Made by a program: the position numbers and the translations under genes | Shown: piece after piece, positions 46,380 to 56,069 of the stretch | Layout: each line of letters begins with the position of its first letter | Position numbering within the stretch: position 1 is the stretch's first letter | The notes under the pieces: model-generated | What the model was told of the DNA's origin: nothing | Seen by the model: the letters and a program-made list of their open reading frames with translations, nothing else | The model's database searches: none | DNA from: Macrotrachela quadricornifera | Lineage: Eukaryota; Rotifera; Eurotatoria; Philodinida; Philodinidae | Length of the DNA: 64,000 nucleotides | Assembly: GCA_022393335.1 (NCBI GenBank) | Contig: JAJEKB010021159.1 | Span: forward strand, 1,005,419 to 1,069,418 | Direction of reading: 5' to 3'

Positions 46380-46860
46380 TATGACAAAGTGTTTTTTCCT
46401 CTGAAGAAATAGGTGTATTGTTTTTAATAGCAAAGTCAAATGCTTTCGTCTATATATGAGAGATCTATGATATCAGAACAGAATATGTAAATGTATATAA
46501 TTACGTTGCTTTCAGTTGGTCTATAGGTCAAAATAAGCTAAAACACCAAATATGACTCATGTGCACATATATTTACATTTCGAACATAGAGAAATTTCGG
46601 AGTCCACATGTATGATCTCACTTAGTCATTTATGCAGGTGTGCACACCTTGAGAAAAAGAGAGTTATCTATGTAATATATTATCTTTTTAGTTTTTGTTA
46701 TTTCATACAAAAATGAAAAATTGCTTTGTCATTTGAAAAGAATTCGAATTTATCCGGCGGTGTCCTTTGTATGATTTGGACAACGAGAATTTACATATGA
46801 ACAAGTATTTGATCGTCGTGTGTTTAGTTTTAGATCAATTATTAAAAAACAAATCTAAAA
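46380..46860. promoter_or_regulatory. Divergent intergenic region, likely promoters for both flanking genes
   Basis: 481 bp separate the start codons of the minus-strand DIT1/PvcA-like gene and the plus-strand sugar transporter. No TATA box or known operator can be named with confidence. The call rests on geometry only. Confidence 0.3.
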
Positions 46861-49069
46861 ATGGCTGAAGGAAAAGTATGCACAATAAGAGTCATTGTTC
46901 TCAATTTTCTTAAGTTTTTTTTTATTTCGATTTTGGTAGGTATTTACTAAAGAACTTATAATAACAGCTTTAGCTTCTGCTTCTGGTCTACTTTCAGTTG
47001 GTTGGAATTCAGGTTGTATTAATTCACCTCAAAAACATATTATCAAATTTATGTCCGATGTATATTTCCATCGTAGTGGAACAGCATTACCCCATCATGT
47101 TATTACGTTATTATGGTCAATAACTGTTTCAATATTCCCATTTGGAGGTGCCATTGGTGGATATTCAGCTGGCCCTGTTAGTCGTCGATTTGGCATAAGA
47201 AATGGACTTTTGTTAACAAATCTTCTAGGAATTCTTGCTGCTTCTTTCATGGCAATATCCAAACTTGTATCATCACCAGAATTATTAATTATTGGAAGAT
47301 TAATGATTGGTATTGAATGTGGTTTATATTCAGGTTTGAGTCCAATGTATTTAAGTGAAGTTAGTCCAAAAAAGATACGCGGTCAAATTGGATCATTGAC
47401 TGCTATTTCTGGTTCTGTTGGATTAATGTTTGCCGAAATATTTTCAACACCAATTTTATTGGGAACTGAAAACTTATGGCCACTATTGATGGTGTTAGCT
47501 GCTATTCCAAGTGTGACACAATTTGTTTTATTGCAATTTTGTTTTGAAAGTCCACGATATTTATTAATTAATCGTAATAATGAATCACAAGCAAAATTTG
47601 TCTTAAGTAAATTAAGAGAAAAAACCAATGTTGATGATGAAATTAATGAAATTAAGCAAGAAGCCGAACATTTAATAAATGAAAAAAAAGTGAGCATTTG
47701 GGAATTATTTACGAATAATATCTATCGGTAAGAGTATACGATAATCATTTTCATTACTTTTTTTAAAGTGATCTATGACTTAGAGATTTAACGATTGTCG
47801 GTTAAATAGTTGAGCGAACAATTTCAGCAAAAATCGGACAAAATATTTTTGCAACTTTAAGAGCTTTCCATCCACAAATTGAATTGAAACCTAGACTATT
47901 TTTTTATTTTAATATTACTGTGTCGTGTTCAAAATCGAGTAAAAATGGTGGTTATTCTATCGAATTTAGTTGACATTGTTTAACTATCACAACTATTCAG
48001 TCTCCAGTGATTGGGTTTTATGAGATTTAAGATTTTCATTGAAAATTCTTTTTGTTGAGGTCAATAGTAATATTTAACAAAGGATCTTTCCTGGACATGT
48101 CTCTATCACTGGTAAAAAAATCAGCAAGTTTGCTCGAGTCGTAATGGAGATATAAGATTTTATTTTTGTATAATTACTTTTGGAACACCCTGTACAATGA
48201 ATAAATGAAGTTTAGGATATCTAAGTAGTAGAAAATCACGATCATCATGTCTGCTGTTTTTTTTCTAAAGGTTACCATTAGCTGTTGCAATTATTGCTCA
48301 TATATCAATGCGTTTTTCTGGTATTAATGGCATAATGTACTATTCAACAGCTTTATTCGAACAAGCTAATATTGGTAAAAATAGTTCATATGCAACAATT
48401 GGTGTCGGATTTATTTCGATTCTTGCGACAATTCTGTCTGGATATCTCATGGATCGTGCTGGTCGTCGTATTCTACATTTAACTGGTCTCTTAGGAACAT
48501 TTGCATGTTGTGTATTAATAACCATTACATTTATTTGTGCAGTAAGTAAATATCTCGACATTTGAATATTGTTCTTAACATATTTTTGCTATTTATTTAG
48601 CATTTAGTTGATTGGTTAAAATATTTTTCAATAACATTTGTATTTGCATTTGTTGTCTTTGTTGGTCTTGGTCCTGGAAGTGTCCCATGGGTAATCGTAC
48701 CAGAAATATTTGCTCAAGGTGCTCGTCCAGCTGCTATAAGTGTAGCGATGGTTACTAACTGGTTATCTAATTTTACTGTAGGATTAATATTTCCATTGTT
48801 AACTGTAAGTATATGATGGTTCATGCTTATACTTCGTAGTAATGATGATTCTTATGTTCATCATTTTCTAGGATAACATTCCACATTATGCATTTGTACC
48901 ATTTGCTATTATGACATTATTCGCAATATTATTCTTATACAAATATTTACCAGAAACAAAGAAACGAACATTTGAAGAAATAACAATGTCATTCAGATCA
49001 CACATGCGGCAAAATACGAAACAACTACAATCAAATTCTAATCATTATGAAATACTTGATATTTGTTAG
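46861..49069 (+). CDS. GLUT-type facilitative sugar transporter (SLC2A family, MFS)
   Basis: Five exons: 46861-46875, 46940-47727, 48271-48541, 48601-48804 and 48872-49069. All junctions are GT-AG with matching phases, giving 491 residues and twelve predicted membrane spans. Class I GLUT landmarks appear in order: GWNSGCINSPQK after TM1; GGYSAGPVSRRFGIRNG; GRLMIGIECGLYSGLSPMYL then SEVSPKKIRGQIG; ESPRYLLINRN; MRFSGINGIMYYST (QQLSGINAVFYYS in GLUTs, with Gln-Gln replaced by Met-Arg); DRAGRRILHLTG; GPGSVPWVIVPEIFAQGARP; and PETKKRTFEEI at the end. It should mediate facilitated hexose diffusion at the plasma membrane. Loss of the Gln pair in TM7, which contacts sugar in GLUTs, may change substrate. 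The 543 bp second intron is ten times the local norm and contains a mariner-type terminus. Confidence 0.92.
48176..48196. repeat. Mariner/Tc1-type terminus inside transporter intron 2
   Basis: ttacttttggaacaccctgta reads, in reverse, tacagggtgttccaaaagta, a typical Tc1/mariner-superfamily terminal repeat. The matching opposite end was not found inside the intron, so a truncated insertion is inferred as the cause of the intron's length. Confidence 0.5.
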
Positions 49070-49409
49070 AAATTTTATTGTTACTTTGATGAAAATCGGT
49101 TTTCTACAGATTGTTTATGAATTAAAGAATGATTAGCTTATATCTCGGCCAAAAATCCATATGAACCTAAATTCTTTGAAGGCTATTCATATTAATACTT
49201 GAGAGTTATTAATTTTTTTCGGAAGAACTCGAGGTTGAAACGCATAATATTTAAGGCCTCCTTACAAAAGTCAATTTTTATCAGAAATTTCGGAATTGAG
49301 ATAAATACCTGAGAAGATAGCCCATATTTAGATCTTTCAGAAACAGTATGAATTCTCTTTTAATGCCTCGTTTCTGGTAAATTTTGTAATGATTTTCGCG
49401 ATGTACTAC

Positions 49410-49631
49410 TCATAAAACAGATTCAACTAAATTCCACATCTGATTAATCATAGCTGCTGCCTTAGTAACATTAGCAGTTATTTTTTCATATTTTGAATAT
49501 GAGTCGTTTAAACCTTCAGTAAGTACTTGATAATTGTTTTTTAAAGAGAATACAACTTGTATACGAATATTATCAAACTCCTGTAGTAATAACATATTTC
49601 CTCTTAAAGTTCGTTCGATGTCTGTTTTCAT
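49410..49631 (-). CDS. Hypothetical coiled-coil micro-protein, 73 aa
   Basis: ATG at 49631. The product is entirely hydrophilic and helical (MKTDIERTLRGNMLLLQEFD ... ENVTKAAAMINQMW-like pattern near its end). Its size and composition recall small subunits of trafficking complexes such as BLOC-1/BORC, but no specific similarity can be claimed. It could also be one exon of a longer gene. Confidence 0.4.
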   Translation of the reverse strand: MKTDIERTLRGNMLLLQEFDNIRIQVVFSLKNNYQVLTEGLNDSYSKYEKITANVTKAAAMINQMWNLVESVL

Positions 49632-49722
49632 TGCTTTAAAAAAGAGTTTTCAAATTCTATCTCGTCACCTTCACTTTTATTATAAAAATATATCGAACTT
49701 TATTATTAATTGAAGCGATTAA

Positions 49723-49802
49723 TCCAAGGGAGAAAAAGCGAGACTCCCACTGTACTCCCTTGTACTCCCGGAGTATGGGAGTCTCGCTTTTTCCCTCTTG
49801 GA
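49723..49802. repeat. Hairpin with 27 bp arms
   Basis: 49723-49749 and 49776-49802 are reverse complements with one or two mismatches (tccaagggagaaaaagcgag / ctcgctttttccctcttgga). The loop is 26 bp and contains three repeats of tactccc. It is a minimal foldback unit or transcribed hairpin between two small ORFs. Confidence 0.75.
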
Positions 49803-49910
49803 TACATATAAAAGTATATACCAAATTCTAAGCATTTTTGGATTTGTAGCAAGAGAGAAAAATAAATTTTTCTATGAAATACGAAGACTTTTGGCTCACT
49901 CTTTACTGTT

Positions 49911-50075
49911 ATGGGCAACTCAGCATATAACAGTGATAGTGTTGATCCAGTTCTAGCAAAAGATGGTAATCGATGGGTAGTATCAGGCGTGGGCTTATTT
50001 GTTCATGAATCAACGAATAAAACATTTGATAATATATCAAATATCTATACGCATCTGATGTATTATTTAGACTGA
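49911..50075 (+). CDS. Possible small gene or first exon (MGNS N-terminus)
   Basis: 54 codons from ATG at 49911: MGNSAYNSDSVDPVLAKDGN followed by RWVVSGVGLFVHESTNK. The Met-Gly-x-x-Ser start is compatible with N-myristoylation. A second coding-like stretch (50539-50675; DEEIQEKQDARMKPEHFNSI then EKFPKKLYQLLNTLDRILYF) begins after a CAG and may be a later exon, but donor and acceptor phases could not be reconciled. Unrecognised; possibly a decaying gene. Confidence 0.35.
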   Translation: MGNSAYNSDSVDPVLAKDGNRWVVSGVGLFVHESTNKTFDNISNIYTHLMYYLD

Positions 50076-50800
50076 ATCTACAGTATTATCTTATAATCAC
50101 TAAAATAAATCAACTTAACTAAGTTCTTCGTCAAAAATTCGAATGAACGGGTTCTGCGCATACTCTCACTATCTGTTCCATCCAGTGTTATTGATTTTAA
50201 TTCATAGATACTTAATCAGTCAACTAAGAAACTACGAATGAAAGGTCAACATAGCATATGATGAACCAATTTTGTTCTCTCATCTGTTTTTTTTTATTAT
50301 TCAGGTATTTGTAAGAAAAAATAACCAATGTGTTACAAAAAGAAAGAAAAAAAAGCGAGTGGATAGTTGTTCATCATATGCCCATCAAAGATTCAAAAAT
50401 TGGTTAATCAATTTATAACTAATTTTATTCCAGCTTATTTTTTTCATTCTCAAACAGTGCTACTTAGTTGATTCATAATGAGGAAAAAACATATCTAATC
50501 AATATTTTGTGTGTGGACTGATACTAAATAAACGACAGATGAAGAAATTCAAGAAAAACAAGATGCACGGATGAAACCAGAACATTTTAATTCTATTGAA
50601 AAATTTCCGAAGAAACTTTATCAACTCTTAAATACATTAGATCGGATATTGTATTTTATTTCAAAATTCTTATAATAGATTTTTGTCTGAGGATGGTTAA
50701 AATAATGTGAATAATTTTTATCATGAGTGACGCCCTCACCTTCAAAACTGTTATATTTCTACATTTTTAGTAGGCAACTTCAAAAAAAATACAAAAAGAG

Positions 50801-51763
50801 TTATTTATGATCAGTAGATGCTTCAGCATAATGTATTTCCACCGAAATAGTAACACGTTTTTCTTCCACAATAAATTTTGGATTTCGCGGAATGATTTCA
50901 AGTCGTTTAGTTTCACACATATCTGGTAATTTAAATGGATGTGAAAAATTGATAAATCCATCAAGTGGGATAGGAGGTATATAATTACTTAAGTCTGCAG
51001 AGCCACCACCAAATCCAAACAGTTTCGGTAGTTCAACAAAAAGCTTTTTTATTTTTAGCATAATTTTTCCAGTATTTTCCTCCAATATTAGTTCACATTC
51101 ACCCTGAACAGTTTGTTTAGTAATACGTGGGAGTCTTTCCATTGGACCAAAAACTTCTGCAAAAGCTTTAAATTGAAAGATCGATGGAGATAAAAACGTT
51201 TCCATTTGAGAAATTTTTATTCTAAATCCAATTATCTTAACTTGAATTGATTTCATTATTTTAAACAGTTCATTAAATGTACTTTGATGTACTGTAATTG
51301 AAATATATTGACCTAAATGTTCATGGACTGGGGTTGCATCATGTGCATCTAATACATCACGAATAGAAGAAAGTAGTTGACGTTTTCCAAAGACATATTG
51401 AGTTGATGATGTTGTAAATTTTTCAGTGTTTTCATATTCAGTCGAATAAACAAAACAATTACGTATTTCACGTGGTAAGGATTCAACACGTGCCAATTCT
51501 TCTTTAAGATTTTGATATAAATGACCAATAATGACTAGAATGACGAGAGTATTTTCATCAAGTTGTGCAATATAATGCAATGCATTATCAAAAGATGCAC
51601 ACCGTTCTACATGATGTTGAGCACACTCTTTCTTCAATGATTCTAAACATTCAGTCATTAATTTCTTGTTGCCATCTTTGTTGATAACGACAATAACAAT
51701 TCTTTGATATACTTTTGAAAATTCTTGTACTTGTGGAATTTTTTCTGAAGTTTCACAGGCCAT
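50801..51763 (-). CDS. Uncharacterised 320-aa protein with alpha/beta N-terminal domain
   Basis: Intronless frame from ATG at 51763. Residues about 20-125 alternate hydrophobic strands and helices (RIVIVVINKDG ... CASFDNALHYIAQ ... NTLVILVIIGHLYQNL ... NCFVYSTEY), a receiver- or TIR-like Rossmann-type layout. The pattern 'strand, then a position-naming helix, then VILVIxG' is common in lineage-specific bdelloid proteins as I recall them, but that is not verified. The C-terminal half (about 150-315) is beta-rich with YISITVHQSTFNELFKIMKS and a glycine run FGFGGGS. No catalytic motif was identified and the function is unknown. Confidence 0.6.
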   Translation of the reverse strand: MACETSEKIPQVQEFSKVYQRIVIVVINKDGNKKLMTECLESLKKECAQHHVERCASFDNALHYIAQLDENTLVILVIIGHLYQNLKEELARVESLPREIRNCFVYSTEYENTEKFTTSSTQYVFGKRQLLSSIRDVLDAHDATPVHEHLGQYISITVHQSTFNELFKIMKSIQVKIIGFRIKISQMETFLSPSIFQFKAFAEVFGPMERLPRITKQTVQGECELILEENTGKIMLKIKKLFVELPKLFGFGGGSADLSNYIPPIPLDGFINFSHPFKLPDMCETKRLEIIPRNPKFIVEEKRVTISVEIHYAEASTDHK

Positions 51764-52069
51764 TATCTACATTGATAAATATCATTAAAGTACTTAGTTT
51801 AAGAGATCATTTTTCGATTATAAAAATGGGAATGAGAAAAAACTGTGTGAACGAAAGACATAAAATAACATACTTTGTTTTATTTCATGACTGTTTTGTG
51901 TCGTCAAGTAGACAAACTATTCTTTTCTCCTCAACGCGTTTGTTGAATTTTGTCGACAGAACGAAACATAAAACGTGCTTTAGAGTTATTCATCGGTGAG
52001 GTCTACTCCCTTACGGACACAAATAAAGCAATGATAAAATAATATTTGAATATTTTGAACTTCTTCTCT

Positions 52070-52550
52070 TAACACTCATGAATTGAATGTACATTGTTGA
52101 AGAGATTTATAGAAAGAATTATAACTGGAACCTGAATAAAAAAATCTAGAAAATGTCGAAATTGCTTACCATCTTTCTTCATCAAATGGTCTTTTAACAG
52201 CAGCTTGTTCTTGATTAAATGAAATTTGTTGAGATGATAGAGGTACAGTATCGACATCAATCGAAATCAGATCAACACTGTCATCAATCTCTGAGTTACT
52301 GTTAAAAATAGTAATTGTTGAAGCTTTCGATTGATTCATACAAGAAAGTGCAGGTGAAATATACGTCTTTGATCGATTTGATACAGTTTTTCGCTTTACT
52401 TTCGGAGTTTGAGATTGTCATGATGAAGGTTCATGAGAGACCGAATGAGAATCTCGAGAAGAACTCGATAAAGACAAAGAACGAAAATGAACATCAGTTA
52501 AACTTGAATCCAAATCAATAGAACATGACGGAGTTGACGATGATATATTT
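52070..52550 (-). pseudogene. Ser-rich coding remnant
   Basis: On the minus strand, one frame from about 52545 to 52173 reads a serine-rich, disordered segment (SSSTPSCSIDLDSSLTDVHF), an in-frame TGA near 52420, then QTPKVKRKTVSNRSKTYISP, DDSVDLISIDVDTVPLSSQQ and VKRPFDEERW before a GTAAGC donor. The downstream exon would end within 20 codons. It looks like the 3' part of a real gene that has picked up a stop, or has an unseen intron. Confidence 0.35.
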
Positions 52551-52559
52551 AAGTAAATG

Positions 52560-53335
52560 AAAGAATGAAATATAATACATGATAGTTACTAGTACTACAA
52601 AAAGTAATCAGGTAATTTGTTAATAGCTTTTAATTAAAAACAATTGATTCAAAATTCATTAATTTATTTCATTTTCATAAAAATATACATAAAAAAAAAC
52701 AAAAATATACTAAAGAAGCAATTTATTATTGTCGTTGTTATTGTTGTTTTGAGCAGTTGGTGGGAATGTTCAATGAAAGATCTAGAACCAATGAAAAAAA
52801 TTTTATAATAATAAATTTAAATTTTCTTATGTTAATGTGTGCAATAGCTACACACCGGACGACGATGACCGTAAACTGATGTGTCGCACCACCCACTAAA
52901 TATTTGAAAAGATTTTCTATATAGTTAATTGTGAATTTACATACCTGAACTTGACGGATTCGGAGGACGATGACAATGAAAAGGTCATTAATGCTGTTGT
53001 TGATGTTGGTGTCGTGTGGTGACATCTTTTTTTTTTGTTTTTATTAAATTTATCTTATTTTCTCCGTTCTATTTATAGTGTGCGTACAACTGTACATAAA
53101 ACAAGAATTTTCGTTAGTGAACTAGTAGAAAAACATTACCTTTATGTGAAACGTCCGTATAACAAGCCAATACATTCTTTCTTGAATTCAGCTATACCAT
53201 TCTTTTTTGATGTTGCGTGCAGTCTGATAAAATAAATGAGCTAGTGGAGGTAAGACGATCGTCTCTTTATGATTGGAAGCCAATAAACATGCGGAATTTT
53301 TAATTTGTTGAATCAAATGACACATAATTAATATA
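52560..53335. other. Low-complexity stretch, no firm gene
   Basis: A minus-strand path starting near 52990 (MTFSLSSSSESVKF), with a GTATGT...TTTAG intron of about 55 bp, would give SGWWCDTSVYGHRRPVCSYC before a stop. It is protein-like but only about 34 residues, and was not called. Confidence 0.3.
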
Positions 53336-53866
53336 AAAGCAGTTTTTGACGAAGTATTTTATTTTTCTGTTGAATAATATAGTCAAATAAAATCAAATGA
53401 AAAAAATTTAGTTAATAAGTAGGATTTTCGACCTTCACTGTTGACTAATACGGTCATCGTCAATATATAACCATAATAACACGATAATATTTGTTAAAGT
53501 TGAATAAAGTTTAACAAAAACATATAAATATATAAATCAATAATTGTATCAAGTAGCAACAAAACATAGCCATGAATGTAAATATTCAATAATAATCAAA
53601 CATAGCATCAAACCATAGACCAAAAATAAATATAATTACTCAAGTTGATGAAAATTAACTGAAAGTCAATAAATAATCAATTCTTATTTTATAATATAGA
53701 TAACTTGAGATTTATTAAATCGAAAAAATAATAAATAATTAAATTTCTTTCATTTGATTATATTATTTAACAGGAAAATAAAATATTTCGCCAAAAACTG
53801 CTTATATATTAGTTATTTATTATTTTTTCAATTTAATAAATCTCAAGTTATCTATATTATTAAACA
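53336..53866. repeat. Complex inverted repeats (~530 bp)
   Basis: 53690-53735 and 53820-53866 are inverse copies (gataacttgagatttattaa...). 53336-53410 is an inverse copy of 53745-53808 (gcagtttttgacgaagtatt / its complement). The arrangement suggests a foldback element with a rearranged or nested arm. It lies just outside the piggyBac insertion. Confidence 0.65.
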
Positions 53867-53969
53867 AATGACACATCTTCACACACCCCTACATATCGAG
53901 CGTGGTATATCTGCCTTTCTTGTTTTCAATCATCGTACTATTAATGACAAATTAGAGATGCTAGCTTAA

Positions 53970-56065
53970 CACATTGGGCCCACCGGTGGGCCCCACCATA
54001 TTTTAGCAAGAAAGTTCATAGAAGAACGCTTTTTCCTCTTTTATTCTTATGCGGGAGGTTATAAATAATGGACAGTCTTGTTCCCTTTCGCTATTTTTAA
54101 AACCATTTATTACATAGCATAATGCTTCTCGTTAAAACAATCAAGACAAAAAAATTTGTTACAATCAGGACAGAAAGTTTTTATTTTCTTTGTTGTCGAA
54201 TGACACGCTTCTCTTGATTGTTGTTCCCTGTTTTTCTCGTAACAACCGACACAGCGTCTTCGAGCTTGTGATCACCAAGTTTGCGCTTGGAATGACTTGT
54301 CAATTGTTGTCTTGGACCAGGTTTCAGCTTCTCGATGGGCATACCAAGGAGTAAAGATCGCACCTGACTTTCACAGAACTGTAAGATCTGTATATTGCTT
54401 GATGCATAAATTTCCTTGTAAATCAGATAACTGTTCACTACTGCAGTTCCAAATATCAACTCGAATGCCACCTTTCTATACCATTTTACTGACCGTCTTA
54501 GACATGTATGGTATGTTGATAGTTGATCTGATAAGTCAGTACCTTGTCTGCCTTCATTGTAATCGAGAACAACCTGCGGCTTCACGATGCGTTCATTCAG
54601 TTTATTGATTTTTCCAGTATTCACCACAGTTGCTGAATGGGTGGTTTAGTAGATATCATCAGAACGTCTCTTTTATCTTTCCACTTGATCAGTTTTATAC
54701 CGATTTCGTTCTGCTGCCCATAAACTTCACCACGCTTGAGCTTCTTCTGAACAACATCATGCCCAGATCCAGCACGATTACTCCTCATTGTTCCGATAAG
54801 ATACGTTTCCTTTTCCAACAAACGTTTTGCTAAAGAAATACCAGTAAAGAAGTTGTCAGCCACCACGGTTCGATAACATCCCGAAAGACCATTCAATAGA
54901 TTTATCACGACTGATTCAACATGTCCAAGACCTGCCATAGGATCTTGTTGACCAGTATAGATCATATAATTCCAGGTGTATCCATTGACAGCCGCGAGCT
55001 TGTATATCTTCACGCCGTATTTATGTGCTTTTCCAGGAATGTATTGTTTGAACGAAAGTCTACCTCGCCATGGTACCATACTTTCATCGATACTAGCAAC
55101 TGAGCCAGGCATATAGACTAATGTAAATCTCTCTTTGAGCAAATCTAAGAGCGGCCTCACCTTGACTAGCTTGTCTTGGTCCGAATTCTTGTTATTGTTG
55201 TTCGTGAAATGCCAAAACTTCAGGAGTAATTCAAACCTCTCCTTCGACATGGAATTTCTTATGATATCTAATCGGTACAATTGACTACTGCTCCAATAGT
55301 ATTTCAGTTTGGGCATTTGTACCAATCCCATCTCAATAATGATACCAAAGAACTTCCACATCTCTTGATTGTTGGTTGATTTCCATTGACGAAATTTCGA
55401 TCGTCTGCTAATCTCATGAGTTTGTGAATATTGCTCGGCATAGCGATTAGTTTCACGAACCATAAGATCAATAATTTCGTCCGTAATGAAATGGCGATAG
55501 CAATCGACAGGATTGATTGTGTTATCTTCTGAAGCAGAAACTACTTCTTCGACAAGTCCATAATCTTCCACGAATTCTGCATCAGGTTACGGTTCTATTT
55601 CATACCAACCGCTTGAATTCACCTCGTCAACAGCCATTTCTTCATCGGAACTTTCAGATTCCAGATGCATTCCATCAAAATCATCATCTAAAGAACTCAC
55701 TTCAGTGAGTGAGCTTGTGCTTTTTTCTGAATCGGTTCCTTCGAACGACATCTTTACGGTTCTCTAAATTCATTCGTCTTTTTATAGTCGAACGAAAAGT
55801 AGATAAGAAGAACAGAGAAAAATCTGGAATTTTCCTCATTCTTCTCGCAGGTGTCATGTATAACATGCGAAAGAACGAAAAATTGACTCAGGTAATTTTA
55901 GTTCTTTGCTAAAAATGAACCATTATGCGGTAATACAAGAGAGAGGGATCAATAATCAGTAGAAGATGACGAATGGATCATCAGATGCATTTATTCGAAG
56001 TGAATTATTCATGAAAATGACATCCTGTAGAAATTTCACGAGAAAATCGAATCATGCCCAATGTG
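53970..56065 (-). mobile_element. piggyBac transposon with both ends and broken transposase (2.1 kb)
   Basis: TTAA at 53966-53969 and 56066-56069 flanks 10 bp TIRs, cacattgggc ... gcccaatgtg. Next to the left end is a perfect palindrome, gggcccaccggtgggccc. Its ends begin CACATT like those of the deleted copy at 18461-19299, and the two transposases are clearly related, so they form one family with diverged termini. The coding region is intact in outline but carries a stop and frameshifts. Confidence 0.93.
54181..55751 (-). pseudogene. piggyBac transposase, disrupted
   Basis: ATG at 55751 starts an acidic, Ser-rich N-terminus typical of the family (MSFEGTDSEKSTSSLTEVSS). It is stopped by TAA at 55586-55588. 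The frame then continues from about 55585 to 54621: MRETNRYAEQYSQTHE-like region, VASIDESMVPWRGRLSFKQY (first Asp), TVVADNFFTGISLAKRLL (second Asp). A single frameshift near 54625 follows, then VLDYNEGRQGTDLSDQ (third Asp) down to 54181. The C-terminal cysteine-rich domain is still recognisable in DNA out to about 54120 but out of frame after a small deletion near 54260. At least three lesions mean it cannot encode active transposase. Confidence 0.92.
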
Positions 56066-56069
56066 TTAA

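Noticed and set aside
52738..53025. 95-codon minus-strand frame as a gene
   Set aside because: Low-complexity composition. An alternative spliced reading gives a different short peptide, and neither can be supported.
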